Source: Asterias amurensis | Lineage: Eukaryota > Echinodermata > Asteroidea > Forcipulatida > Asteriidae | Reading direction: 5' to 3' | Assembly: GCF_032118995.1 (NCBI RefSeq) | Contig: NC_092656.1 | Coordinates: 11,909,761-11,973,760 of the forward strand | DNA: 64,000 nt | Shown here: positions 35,301 through 45,371 of the stretch, piece after piece | How positions within the stretch are numbered: position 1 is the stretch's first letter | How the letters are laid out: each line of letters begins with the position of its first letter | The notes under the pieces: model-generated | What the model saw: only the letters and a program-made list of their open reading frames with translations | What the model was told of the DNA's origin: nothing | The model's database searches: none | Made by a program: the position numbers and the translations under genes

Positions 35301-38300
35301 GTTTGTGTGCATTTCATTTCTTGTACAAATACTTCTTGCTGAAACCTGTAAACCAAGCTCAAAAACCTGCTGAAAGTCTGGCTCTCAACATTACTATTAA
35401 ATGGTGATCATAAACTATGTAAATTGTGATCAAATGTATTTTAGACACCAAGTTTCACACATTGTCATGTTTTTCACCATGCAATCTACTTCTAGTGCTA
35501 GGTCAAGTCAATTCACTGTAAAAAAAAAAAAAAATCCCTAGGTGCGAAACTGCAGCGGAGGTGGAACAGTACAACATATAAATCATGGGTTCTGTATTAT
35601 TTAGTCACATACATTAAAAACACCACCATTTTGCTTCCAATTTTTCCCCTGTGACCAACTGTAGGATTTAAGGCTGTATCCAAATTAGCTTCTACAGCCA
35701 CGGCTTTTGTTAAAACATTTTTTTATATTTTTTAATGAGGGTGTTGCTCACAATTTCTTGATTTGTGCAGTTCATAATAATAGACGTTGAGAGGGTCTGG
35801 ATTGGGTGTTACCAGCTTGGCGTTTACAAACAAATAAACAAACAAAGAAATCTCAACGCATGATGAAACAGAAATCCAGCTGTAGCCCTACATGTACGTA
35901 TGTAGCTGTAGCTGCCAATTCAGACCAACCTTAGAAACACTTGCTCGGCGCCCTCTTTTTAGTGCTAGCCTTGATTGGCAACACTTGGTTAGTTACAAAA
36001 CGACTATAGCACAACATTAATTACTGGAGCATGAGATATCTTTTATCAAAGGAATATTTGTATCAAACATTCATCTGCATCAAAATGGATTTCTTGATAC
36101 TTGTTGCACTTGGACCCACCCAAAATCATCATCATCATCATCATCATCATTCGGCAAAGACGTGCGTCCGTGGCAGCTTCATCCTCAAATTGTACTGGGG
36201 GCTCACTCAGCTGGAGTTGTTGCCATACTTTATATTTCGAAAAGAAATTTTGCAATTTTTTTTAAACCATGGTATATTCATGGTACGCAGTATGCAATAA
36301 GGTAATGAAATTCCTGCATATTATAGGCCTACCTGTGAATTTTCATTTCTATGGGGCCAAGTGACCCAACTCACCTGTCGTTTTCATCAAGGAGTAAAAT
36401 CCTAGGCTGTCTGCAACATTACAACTCAGGCTTCCACTTCAGCTCAGGCGACCCTAGTCCCAATATTATCATTTTGTATTGTAATCTACAACCATTTGCA
36501 CTTGGTTGCTATTAAATGCCTCATTGCTCTGTCCAGCCCATTCCATGGATAACAAAACTTGCACCTGTTGTTAGAGCCACCATGATAAGTATACATTGTA
36601 CTGTGCATCATCCATGTCACCATACTCACGGAAATGTCAGCACCCTTTTCAATAAAGTTTGTATAGATTTATTAGTTTATGTGCATTTTAAATCTACACA
36701 ATACAGTGTACAGTGTACATGAGAGTAGACTGACTATAATCGTAGAGAAAGGACAACAGTGGAGGAAGGAAATCCACCGACTGTGTACGCTTAAATTGAA
36801 ACAAAACCAATAACTGTCGCCTGACGATGACTTGAGCAAGCTAGTCGAAACAGTGAGACCAACCCAAGAACTGACTCAGCGGTAGTACAGTTAATTACGA
36901 TCCTATAAGCTAAAGTAGTAGTCCTAGCCTATTTCTATACTATCCGCCCAGGTAATAGTTAATAAGCAGAACAGTTCTTTTCAGAACTGAGAAGTCTCCC
37001 GTACACCCAAATAATCTACTCCGCGATAGTAGAATTAAGCACAGTTCTCTAAGAACAAACTCTACCTGGCAAGTAGATACTCACATGGTGTAACCGCAAA
37101 CCAATAAAACCAATAACCTAAAATAAACGACACTGTGTACTCTTGAAAATGTCAGCACCTTTTTAATGAAGCTTGTATCTAGATTTATTGTTTTATGTGC
37201 ATTGAAAATTTACATTATATGTAAGACTGATTATAAATTACTGGAGTGTGTGACACGCAATACTTTGAAACAAAAACAATCCTAAAACCAATAATATTAT
37301 GATAGAAATTAAACTGTATTTCTGTACTATTTTTTATTCACCATATTGGTTACTGAATCTAAAAATCTACCTTAGACAGACATCATGGTTACAATTTGAT
37401 ACAAAAGAAAAGACTGTTTGTTTGTGTTTTTCTTGTACCAAAACCATAGTCCGTTATAGAGCCACCCCATGTGGATCAGAAGATAAATGTCTATTGAAAC
37501 AGGAGGGTTTCAGTTTTGATTCCACTGGAAAAGAAAACAACCGGCTCACCCAGTGGTTATTATTTTAAACCTCACCTTGATTGCTATTTGGGATTTCACT
37601 TACCACATACATTGTTGTACATGTACTGTACAACATGTGTGTTCATGTATCATTGAGCAATAATCTAGTTTATTGCTCCATGCGTACATGTATGTAATTG
37701 GGTTTCTTAAGGATGTGCACAAAATTGGTAAGATTTAAATGTCCATCTTCAAAGGTTTTCAGAAAGATTTGCCAAAAGCCATTTTATGTCATCATTCACC
37801 CGCATCATTTTTTTTTTTTGTGAGCTCCATTTGTTCTGCTTTGTTGCAACTTGTAAGAGGTATTTGTTTTTTAAAAGCATCACACGAATGACGTCAAAGT
37901 ATTGTCTTTTAGACGCATGCCATGGATGGCAGAAGTGTAGTTAAATCAAAACTGTGAGGTTAGGGCCTAATTTGTTGTTCGATAATTAACAAAAAAGTGT
38001 GAAAATATCACATTAAAAATAAGTAAAATAGACAATAACCGTTAACAATTCTGCTCAAATACGTAGCTGTTTACTATTTATTGCTTGTTTTTATTTTATT
38101 TCCGCAGGCAAAAATGAAGTTTCCACACGACTATCCTTATTCACCGCCAACATTCAAGTTTACCACAAAAATGTGGCACCCTAACATTTACGATGTGAGT
38201 ATTACACTTTAATAAACCACTGTTCACCTTCCATCAAATGTGAAATGCTCAAAATGTAATGGACAGACTTAAACATGTTAAAGGGACACGTTGGCTTGGA

Positions 38301-41300
38301 TTGGACGAGTTGGTCTTTGAAAAATGTTGTTTGTTTATGCTTTATTTTTAATAAGTACATTGTGGTTAGAAAGATTTTTTTAAAAGTAGAATGTAATGAT
38401 CCACAAAAGTATCACTCAGAATTGCACATTTTCCTTTTACGTCGCGAACTAACACGATTGGCCATTTTATGGAGTAAAAATTGACTCCACAAAATGGCCG
38501 ACCGTGTTTCTTTGCGGCGTAAAAGGAAAACCGTGCAGTTTCGAGGCATGTTTGTGTGGACCATTTTATTCTACTTTTAAATTATCTATCTTACCATTTA
38601 CCATTTGCATTTCATAACAAACGGGTTCAAACGCTTTTCAAGACCAACCCGCCCGATCCAAGACAACGTGTTCCTTTAATTGTCACTGTTTATTATTACG
38701 ACTTCGCGTTTCAAGTGCACTTTTACAAATGTCACACCCACTTGGAGTGTACGCATTTTGTCCAATTTACTCAGTCCACAATTCCCACTGCTCGTAGTGC
38801 CACATTGATCTGGGAGAAAAAATGCATTGCCTCTTGAAAATCAGATAATAATAATTTTGAATTTTTGTTCTGAAACACCTCTTGTATTTAATAGTAACAC
38901 CCATCTCAGTCTATAGGTTGTCGCTGTTATAATTTGAAAGGATCTTTTTTACATTGTATTGTAATCTAATTATCCATCGGCCTGCAGATCCTTAAAGAAA
39001 CACAGATCTTCACACTTTCAAATTACGGTCTGCTGTTTAGCACCTTGTAGTGTTGACTTTGTCAATCTCCTCTGTTCCTAGCACTATTACCTTGAGTGCT
39101 TTTATCTCGATCACACAAGTATGTACGATCTCTTTAAAAGAGTAAGATACAATGCAGTGCACTAGTGCTGGGCGAATAGTGAAATTTTGTTATTCGGATA
39201 CCGCTGGCCAACTATCCGAAATTAACCGGATATTCGAATAGCTTTTTCGCCGCAAGAGGGCGCTATTTAAAAAAAAAAAATAAAATAATAATTTTATTTT
39301 ATTTTTTTTGCCGCTAGAGGGCGCTGTTCGTTTGTGAATGAGATCTTATGGGCGGATTGATATTAGTTTTAGACAGTGTCACTCGGTTCATTCATAATAA
39401 TGACCGGATCTAATTTAAAGATGGCGATTTGCTTTTTGTTTTGATCGTGATTGACTCTACGTGAAGGAAAACTTTTGTAATCTTTGAACAAATTACGTGT
39501 GAAATGTCATTGTTTTAACTCTTCACGGAGGTGAGCAAAGTTAAATACTTAATTTATGCTGTTTTATGCTGTCTTTTAATAGAAGTCTCATAAGAATTCA
39601 GACAAAACATTCATATCAGTTGTGGCCCGACGTCCGCGGATATTCGGATATTAAAGAATATCCGGTTACTCGGTTGTAATTACAGAATTATCCGGTTTGT
39701 AAATAGGTATTCGCGCCCTATGCGGATATCCGGTTAAGAAAAAAAAGGCATTCGCGGTTACGGATAGGAAAACCTATTCGCCATTAACCGGATATTCGAA
39801 TAATTCGCCCAGGCTTACAGTGCACTGACCTTCACCCGGCCTGTCACAGCGATAGGGTTTTTGTAGGTCTCAGGCTTTTTTTTCTTCTTTTGGCTTTTAG
39901 CTGGTAGAGGGTATGAAACATTCCACAAAGGTATTGCTTCCAAGTAAAAGTCAAATGGAGACTAAAGCCCGATTGATATTTCCATCGAATGCGAAGCGAA
40001 TTTTGATTCACAAATTCGCACAGGAAGTATTTACATCAGTTGAAATGTGCTTTACTCTTGCAAAACAATCGCTGCAAAAACAGCTCTGTGACGTCAAAAC
40101 TTGTAATGCATCCGCATTCGGAAATTCGGAAGTATGAAATTCGCATTCGGAAGTATGAATCAGCCTTAAGTAGTCTTCAATCTAGGCCTAGTCTTCAAGA
40201 GGTGATACAAAAGGGGTGGAGTTGGGTGTAAATTAATACAAAAACCTTAGAAACTTAATGCATTCATATTTCTGTAACGAAATAATTAGTTAATTGTCAT
40301 AGTATTTGGGTTAAATTTATTAAATATGTTTCTGTGATGTTCGAATCTCACTCTGCTTGAACCACCAAGAAGTAGTATCCTAGTATCGTACTTGTTTACA
40401 AGAAAGTTGTTACATAATGTAAATAATAATTTTGTGTACAGCTCTGTATGGGCTCAGGGGTCGATTTCACAAAGAGTTAGGAATATTAAAAACGTATGGC
40501 TAGTCCTACATGTAAGTTAGGACAAGACACTCGTCCTAACAAGAGATACATGTAAGACTAATCTTAACTCTTTGTGAAATCCACCCCAGGTATATCAAAC
40601 TTCCAAAGTATCCTGTTTCTTCTTTGATAATTGTTTTTAAGAAACAATGAACTTATTAAAAGTTCTATTCGTACTGTTAAAATCCTTGTTGTAATTTGTA
40701 AATATTGTCTTGTGTTTGTCATTCAGCAAACCGGTGACGTATGCATATCCATCCTTCATCCCCCTGTGGATGACCCACAGAGTGGCGAACTACCCTCGGA
40801 AAGATGGAACCCCACACAAAGTGTCAGGTATAAATAGCGGATCTTGCTGGTCATAAGCACAAACATGCTCACCAGATAGACTGTTCAAGTCTTGCGCAAA
40901 ATCACATGTTAAAAAAACATTGCAATGTACTTTGTAGAGTGTCATGGCCGAGTGGTTATACATTGTAAGAGCATCAAATTCAAGTTCTGGTGTTAAGTCA
41001 CCAGAGTGTTGGTTCGAATCTCGGTCGTGACACTTGTGTCCTTGAGCAAGATACTTTACTATAATTGCTTCTCTTCACCCAGGGGTATAAATGGATACCT
41101 GCGAGGGTGGAGATTGATATTGTGAATGAAAAAGCCTTTGGAGCGGTATAAACTGTTGTCCAGGTTGTATACTCCCAAGGGAGCTGTGAAACATTAAATG
41201 GGATGTTATTGGCCCTATGACCAGGGCACTAATGTAAAGCGCATTGATACGGTTATTGTGAAATGCGCTATATAAGAGTTACTCATTTATTATCAAAATA

Positions 41301-43639
41301 ATGTCTTTAAAAAGTGCCAGTGTTGTTTTCTTCGCACGTTAAAGAATATTACAATGTACGTGGAAATCTGAGGTAACCAAAAATGTTCAATCAGATGAGG
41401 TTGGCGGTAGCACCATGTGTAAATATCTTTTGTTGAGTAGACATGAAGAGATAATGTAAATCTGCGTTGGATGGACTAACACCTGAAAGAAAAGAAGTTT
41501 ACGCTAAACAAAAGAGTTAACTCTGGCAATCTGCACATTCTACGAAAACCATCAATTCCACATCATGGTAATGTCAATTGTCATGCATTACATTGTAAAT
41601 GTACATGACCACCACTCTAAGTGTCTCATGTGTATTCAGAACCGTCTCCTTAGTCCTTCCAATACAATTGCAGACAACGTGCACTGCAGCCTCGATGCTC
41701 AAAATCCAATCTCAAGAAAAAACCTCTTATTGAAAAACTAACCTCATGTACTGAACAATTGTCCGGGGCCCCAGATGGTTGTTACATGCACAGTGGCAGT
41801 TATTAAGTTTGCCTTTTTGCATTCTCTCGTAGCCACTTTGCCTTTTCTTGCTCACTGAATGTCCTTAATCCAATCAAGCTGGCCAGTAGCACCAAGCCGA
41901 GTGTGACGTCTCGAGAAACTAAATCACTCTGGAGTCAAATGAGAACTATCAACAACAATAATACCAGAGAAGAGAAACGTGTGATGAATTATATTAGAGT
42001 GATTGTGTCATCTTGTTAATGGTCTGACAGCGTAAGAGCAAATGCGACCGGCCTCACATTAAATTCATTCTGGATTATTAGTTTGCAAGGAGGTGAAGGA
42101 GACAAAATGTTCTTAGGATTAGGATTAAGTCTCATCTGCAAGACTTGTATGGACCTTGGTGTCTTGCAGACGAATGTTTATCTTACAGTACTTACAAATT
42201 TTTTTTTTAGTAAATGCCATGCGATAAAACCCACGAGCAAAATGGGGTGGATTTATGGGCTATAAATATTTTGATTTAAGTTTTGATTTTTGATTTTTTA
42301 AACTATTTTGGAAAAGAATTCCCTTTGAAGTAATATGGATAATTGTTTTCACCTACAACATTTAAATCTGAGAAACAATTTATACATGAAGCCTTTTTCA
42401 GATTTCTGAGGGTTTGTGTCCGTTCGCGAATGCTGCGGCCAGCTGGTCATGTTAGTATATGATGTCACCTCGCTAAACGCGTTTGGATTTAGGGTTCTTG
42501 TGAAAATACCGTGACAGTGATTTTGCCCTTTTCTCAGCAAGTAGACACTGTATTGAGCTGAAACTTTCACATGTAATTTTTATTGTATCTTTCTTGATCA
42601 TTTTGGCAACAACAACCAATCTACAATGTTTCATGTATGACCCTACTACCCTTATGTGTATCACTAACATTTTTTAATTTTTTTATTTTGTACTCCTGGC
42701 AGAACAATTCTACTTAGCGTCATATCACTCCTTAACGAGCCCAACACATTCTCTCCTGCCAACGTTGATGCCTCCGTCATGTACAGAAAGTGGAAAGATT
42801 CCAAAGGATCTGATCCTGAATACCCAAATATAATCAGGTAACAACAAAAGCTGCTAAGCAGCCAGCAGATTAGCTGATTTTTAGCTTGGAACCAGACACA
42901 GTTCCCACAATGATTGTTTGGCTGTTTGATTTTAACTTTCATTTGTGACCCGCTACGTCATACGTGAAAATGAGTCAGATGTTGACAATTTCAAGGATTG
43001 AGTTATATGCATGGCTGGAAAGAACACACCAACTAGCTCCACATACACGTTCCTTGCAGGAAAAAATATACTGGGTGCTTTTATATGCCCCTTAGGGGTG
43101 ACCTGATAAAGTACATGTATTTTATAAGAACCTGGGGTGGATTTCACAAAGGTAGTCCTAACTTAGGACTAGTCCCAGGCAATAGAACTATTATTTTTCT
43201 TTCAAACTGTTGTTCATAAAATGGACTTGGAAAAAAATGTGTACACATGATTGTAGCTGTGCATGTTTATGTAAACCAATATGAATCAATGAATGAATGT
43301 AATAATAAGCCCATAATCAATTTCAACTGAAGTAATTAAATGTCTAGGCTCTATACCTTGTTTCATTAGATGATGTATTTTTGTTTTGTTTTCCCTCTTA
43401 TTCACAGGAGACAAGTCTCCAAGACGAAAGCTGAAGCCCAGAAGGACGGTGTAAAAGTTCCCCTGACGCTGCAGGATTACTGCATCCAGCACAAAGCGCA
43501 GACGCCCTCGCACAGCTCCCAAGACCTGACGGATTTCTACGAGGATGACGACTACGCGGACGACGGCGATTACGAGGAGGAAGAGGAAGATGGTTGCTAT
43601 TTTGACGACGAGGATGACTCCGGGAACGGGGAGTCATGA
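17133..43639 (+). CDS. UBE2R: Ubiquitin-conjugating enzyme E2 R (CDC34/UBE2R2), 5 coding exons
   Basis: This E2 receives ubiquitin from E1 and builds Lys48-linked chains on substrates held by SCF and other cullin-RING ligases. Coding exons: 17133-17309, 38108-38194, 40727-40827, 42703-42837 and 43408-43639. All junctions are GT/AG, and the 732 nt reading frame gives 243 residues, close to human UBE2R1/2 (236-238). Visible motifs: WEVAIFGPP (41-49), HPN (83-85), catalytic Cys94 in [10 protein letters not shown], the acidic-loop insertion [18 protein letters not shown] that defines the CDC34 and UBE2G types, [10 protein letters not shown], and a C-terminal acidic tail ([26 protein letters not shown]) that in CDC34 docks to the cullin basic canyon. 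One residue more than usual precedes Cys94 (IYD-Q-TGDVC). It is equidistant from the two vertebrate paralogues, so it looks like a pre-duplication UBE2R. Confidence 0.96.
19010..19245 (-). repeat. tRNA-like repeat with inverted ends (family B), nearly complete
   Basis: It begins TTTTGGTTTTTACCC and ends GGGTAAAAACCAAAATTAAT, so it has true inverted termini. The interior, on the minus strand, holds a tRNA-like unit with GGCAACCTCAGTAG and a B box (GGTTTGAATCCC). Confidence 0.75.
20690..20815 (-). repeat. Family B fragment
   Basis: It contains GGTACTTTCCCCTCGAGTCCTGTGAACA and TTGGTGGGATTTGACC, diverged from the 19.0 kb copy and missing the terminal inverted repeats. Confidence 0.55.
23611..23875 (+). 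repeat. Tandem duplication, period about 146 bp
   Basis: Two diverged units start TCTCAGTT at 23611 and 23757 and share GCTAGTTAGGGCTAGATTTG and GTTTAATGCCTCCTGTCTC. The second is shortened by small deletions. Confidence 0.85.
24024..24220. repeat. Near-perfect 197 bp palindrome
   Basis: The arms run from ATGCACTGTTTATTATGATG to CATCATAATAAACAGTGCAT and remain complementary to a centre near 24122 (TTGTACATAATGTACAA), with only a few mismatches. It is probably a foldback MITE, but no clear target duplication is visible. Confidence 0.88.
25178..25600. mobile_element. hAT-type element rich in ATCGCGATAT palindromes
   Basis: The 423 bp element has inverted ends TAAGCTTGGGCGATATC and GATATCGCCAAAGCTTA and an exact 8 bp target duplication GTCTGCTT at 25170-25177 and 25601-25608. 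Both arms are runs of overlapping ATCGCGAT, ATCGATAT and GATATATCG words. It has no transposase and is mobilised in trans. Confidence 0.9.
25659..26021 (+). mobile_element. TTAA MITE, family 1
   Basis: It has ends TGCAGTGGACACTA and CCAATAGTGC flanked by TTAA (25655-25658, 26022-26025), with the internal GAGACAGCAAGTTT and TTTGAGGTCTC pair. The ends are slightly decayed, and a small insertion lies inside the left end. Confidence 0.82.
26026..27522. other. UBE2R intron 1, no clear feature
   Basis: No gene or complete repeat is visible. At 26639 the sequence CCATGGAGGTAGAAA matches one arm of the palindrome at 63739, and a short GGCTCT run (26669-26690) follows. An (AAT)n microsatellite ends the stretch. 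Confidence 0.5.
27525..27877. mobile_element. TA-flanked MITE with inverted ends
   Basis: The 353 bp element runs from TAGGTTTTCTCGGTCAA to TTGACCGAGAAAACCTA with TA dinucleotides on both sides, inserted in an (AAT)n microsatellite. Degenerate ATTCGATTTCG words recur inside. The TA duplication suggests a Tc1/mariner-type mobiliser. Confidence 0.78.
28429..28704 (-). mobile_element. Second copy of the CpG-rich hAT MITE, right end broken
   Basis: It begins ATAGAGTTATATATAAGAAC and ends CCCTCTAGTTCTTA, where the outer 16 bases of the terminal repeat are missing. The interior is the reverse complement of the 11518 copy. Confidence 0.8.
29162..29542 (+). mobile_element. TTAA MITE, family 1, complete copy
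   Basis: It is 381 bp, with ends AGGCAGTGGACACTATTGG and CCAATAGTGTCCATTGTCT and TTAA on both sides (29158-29161, 29543-29546). It is the same length as the 8988 copy. Confidence 0.87.
30549..34582. mobile_element. 4.03 kb DNA transposon with long satellite-like inverted arms
   Basis: The ends read TAGTAGGGTCATATC and GATATGACCCTACTA. The outer ~150 bases of the two arms are almost identical when inverted (for example CCGTGACCATTTTTTTGC and TTCTCGATGGATTTG). Each arm continues into tandem units of about 162 bp, four on the left (landmark GGCC at 30701, 30863, 31026, 31189) and five on the right (33771, 33929, 34103, 34265, 34427). A GGA trinucleotide flanks both ends, a possible 3 bp target duplication. 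The 2.3 kb core holds a decayed gene. Apart from the GGA, nothing assigns a superfamily, and I do not recognise a transposase. Confidence 0.85.
31303..33660 (+). pseudogene. Decayed plus-strand gene inside the 4 kb transposon
   Basis: No intact frame exists, but the plus strand carries family-like blocks split by stops and frameshifts: [18 protein letters not shown] (about 31.98 kb), [16 protein letters not shown], stop, [21 protein letters not shown] (32.94-33.05 kb), a frameshift, then [10 protein letters not shown] (33.15 kb), [34 protein letters not shown] and [13 protein letters not shown] (33.42-33.50 kb). From memory, a similar order, with an acidic DTE/DTD block and a TGCDxxSGFYG block, is found in multicopy uncharacterised proteins of marine invertebrates. 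A tandem 86 bp duplication (from 32047 and 32133) interrupts it. Function is unknown, and a role in transposition is only inferred from location. Confidence 0.6.
34922..35236 (+). repeat. Tandem duplication, period 172 bp
   Basis: Two adjacent copies start GCTTCAGCTAGATTGTAAAA at 34922 and 35094, differing by a few small indels and substitutions. It lies 340 bp right of the 4 kb transposon. Confidence 0.9.
35237..38107. other. UBE2R intron 1, distal part
   Basis: No exon is supported. It contains an A14 run near 35521, an (ATC)n microsatellite at 36125-36150, and a diverged pair of ~75 bp repeats at 36627-36710 and 37148-37222 (AATGTCAGCACC, TTTATGTGCATT) enclosing an unrelated 430 bp block. 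The acceptor of exon 2 ends it. Confidence 0.55.
36125..36150 (+). repeat. (ATC)n microsatellite
   Basis: Eight or more perfect ATC triplets. They produce His-rich and Met-rich spurious frames on the two strands. Confidence 0.9.
38108..38194 (+). CDS. UBE2R: UBE2R exon 2 (residues 60-88)
   Basis: It encodes [16 protein letters not shown] and WHPNIYD with the conserved HPN. Its acceptor is TTTCCGCAG and its donor is GAT then GTGAGT. It is followed 87 bp later by a palindromic MITE. Confidence 0.96.
38282..38675. mobile_element. Palindromic TTAA MITE, family 2
   Basis: It is 394 bp, with ends AGGGACACGTTGGCTTGG and CCAAGACAACGTGTTCCT and TTAA at 38278-38281 and 38676-38679. It folds back across its length with moderate divergence and lies in UBE2R intron 2. 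Confidence 0.85.
39163..39817. mobile_element. hAT-type element with exact 8 bp target duplication
   Basis: The 655 bp element has ends TAGTGCTGGGCGAAT and ATTCGCCCAGGCTTA and the duplication CAGTGCAC at 39155-39162 and 39818-39825. Its arms are rich in GGATATTCGAATA and CCGGATA words, and the centre contains GCCGCTAGAGGGCGC. It is non-coding and lies in UBE2R intron 2. Confidence 0.9.
40453..40590. mobile_element. Small palindromic MITE (CACAAAGAGTTAGGA family)
   Basis: It runs from CAGGGGTCGATTTCACAAAG to CTTTGTGAAATCCACCCC with AGTTAGGA-type inner repeats. A longer copy is at 61919, and one end alone is at 43132-43190. It lies 137 bp before UBE2R exon 3. Confidence 0.75.
40727..40827 (+). 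CDS. UBE2R: UBE2R exon 3 (residues 89-122), catalytic exon
   Basis: It encodes [20 protein letters not shown] and the acidic loop up to WNPTQSVR, with catalytic Cys94. The acceptor reads TTCAG then CAAACC, one base away from a tandem CAGCAG acceptor, and the first codon adds one Gln compared with human IYETGDVC. The donor is CAG then GTATAA. Confidence 0.95.
40939..41295 (+). repeat. tRNA-derived SINE (family A), complete
   Basis: The head, TGTCATGGCCGAGTGGTTA, an anticodon-arm-like stretch and a long variable-arm-like hairpin, then GGTTCGAATCTCGGTCGTGACA, folds like a class II (Leu/Ser-type) tRNA with intact A and B boxes. The body is CTTGAGCAAGATACTTTACT and ACCCAGGGGTATAAATGG, with a TTATTATC-type tail. 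It lies in UBE2R intron 3. Confidence 0.82.
42703..42837 (+). CDS. UBE2R: UBE2R exon 4 (residues 122-167)
   Basis: It encodes [20 protein letters not shown] and [20 protein letters not shown], the C-terminal helices of the UBC fold. Its acceptor is CTGGCAG and its donor is CAG then GTAACA. Confidence 0.96.
43408..43639 (+). CDS. UBE2R: UBE2R exon 5 (residues 167-243), acidic tail
   Basis: It encodes [27 protein letters not shown] and the Asp/Glu-rich tail, ending GNGES and TGA. The opposite strand is also open because of the GAN-rich codons; that frame is a shadow. Confidence 0.96.
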
Positions 43640-44069
43640 TGTTTTTACTCAGGCCGATGAGGCCCACTGAACTCTTTGTATAGACTACTAACATTTTTGG
43701 AAGACATGTCTCTTTTTTTGGGGGGGGGGGAGGTAATGTTATTTGGTTGTTTTTTATTTGGGATGTTTTTTTAAGTTTTATTTATTGTTTTTTAGGGAGG
43801 GAGGGAGGCTGGGTGGGCTTGGATGTAACTATTTGAAGATATCTATAAATTGTTAGGGGACATTTTGCTTTGTTGTAATGATGACTTGTTAAATAATGTA
43901 TGCATACTATGCAGACAATGTGGCTTTCCTATGTTAAATAGACCTTAACATAGCCATATTATTACTGTCACACCTTACCAAAAATCTAGCAAAATTCAAA
44001 GGGTATTTACTGTGTTAGGTTGAACTCTGTAAATAATCCATTATTCCTTGTAGAAATTGAATTTTGACG

Positions 44070-44645
44070 CCATATCTTGTTAGTTGATGTCATATCGTGT
44101 TGGTTGATGTCATGTTTGTTTGAGGTCATATCATGAGCGTTGCGGTCATGTGATGTCATAACAAGATATGATCTAAGTACAACCTTGTGTATCATCATGA
44201 TAAGATACGACCTTGTGCATGATTATGAAAAGATACAACCTTGTGTATCATCATGATAAGATATGACCTTGTGTATCATCATGACAAGATACAACCTAGT
44301 GTATAATTATGACAAGATACAGCTTTGTGTATCATCATGACAATACACGATCTTGTGCATCATGACAAGATACGACCTTGTGCATCATGAGAAGATATGA
44401 CCTTGTGCATAATCATGGCAAGGTTTGACCTTGTGTATCATCATGACAAGATACGACCTTGTGTATCATCATGACAAGATACGACCTTGTGTATCATCAT
44501 GACAAGATACAAACTTGTGCATCATCATGGCAAGGTTTGACCTTGTGCATCATCATTGCAAGGTTTGACTTTGTGTGTCATGGCAAGGTATGACCTTGTG
44601 TATCATCATGATAAAATATGACCTTGAGCACCATCATTACATCGA
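44070..44645 (+). repeat. Minisatellite, ~28 bp unit, in UBE2R 3' flank
   Basis: About 18-20 diverged units of the form CATCATGACAAGATACGACC followed by TTGTGTAT, with some short (~22 bp) units lacking one ATCAT. It starts about 430 bases after the UBE2R stop and ends before the AATAAA at 45072, so it is probably transcribed in the 3' UTR. Confidence 0.85.
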
Positions 44646-45071
44646 AGCAATGATCTAAAACATATTATGGACATCTTCACTTTACAAAATGTATTAGCTT
44701 GTGGAAAATCTCTTTGTTTACTTTCAACCATTCTTTACTGGAGTTGCACGACTTTTGACAGCGGTGTCGACAAGAAGAGAAAATCAAAAATCAACATCAT
44801 CATCGTCTCATGTGTGCTCCGAGTGAACTGCGGGATTACGAAGGTGTGGCACTAGATACTCACTTCAATAGGATACGTGAATACCTCAACGATATTATTT
44901 CTTGCAGTTATGGTAATTGTACGCTCTCAATCACTTATTAAGAAGACAACTCTTTGTGTTTTTGTCAACCCTTTACTTTTATCACGGATAGAGAGGTGTA
45001 TAACATTTTTGTACTAAACCTATGAAGAAGAAAAAAAATAGTAAAAACATGATTAACTGCTAATTATGCAA

Positions 45072-45077
45072 AATAAA
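45072..45077 (+). terminator. Candidate poly(A) signal of UBE2R
   Basis: AATAAA lies 1.43 kb after the stop codon in an A-rich context. It is the first canonical hexamer I can find on the plus strand downstream of the gene; use is inferred. Confidence 0.4.
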
Positions 45078-45371
45078 AAGCAACTGTTTTAGCTTGTGGT
45101 ATAATGCATCAGCTATGATACAAGTGTAATATTTCACATTATTAAAGTAAATTCTCTTACCAGGGGACTGGTATAAATTGGAAATTTTAAAACGTAAAGT
45201 AATAGGTCATGACATGGCAAGTCAAAGTGGTCCCATTGCTCGAGTAAAACAATTTGGTTTGTTTGGAATTGATGGCTTCGGCAAGGGGCTACAGCTGGAA
45301 CGCTGGAAAGGCCTATACACTCAACAACATAGTCATTGAGGTCAAAGGTCACAGCCATAGCCATAGCTAAA

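Noticed and set aside
36046-36300. Poly-His and poly-Met frames
   Set aside because: They are translations of the (ATC)n microsatellite.
36800-36880. Hammerhead ribozyme core CTGACGA with GAAA
   Set aside because: The bases next to the core do not close stem II at the required position, and I could not find a matching stem III followed by a UH cleavage site.
43398-43694. 98-codon minus-strand frame opposite UBE2R exon 5
   Set aside because: Arises from the acidic GAN-rich codons of the UBE2R tail.
44070-44645. CRISPR-like array
   Set aside because: The units are contiguous, with no unique spacers, in animal DNA; it is a minisatellite.
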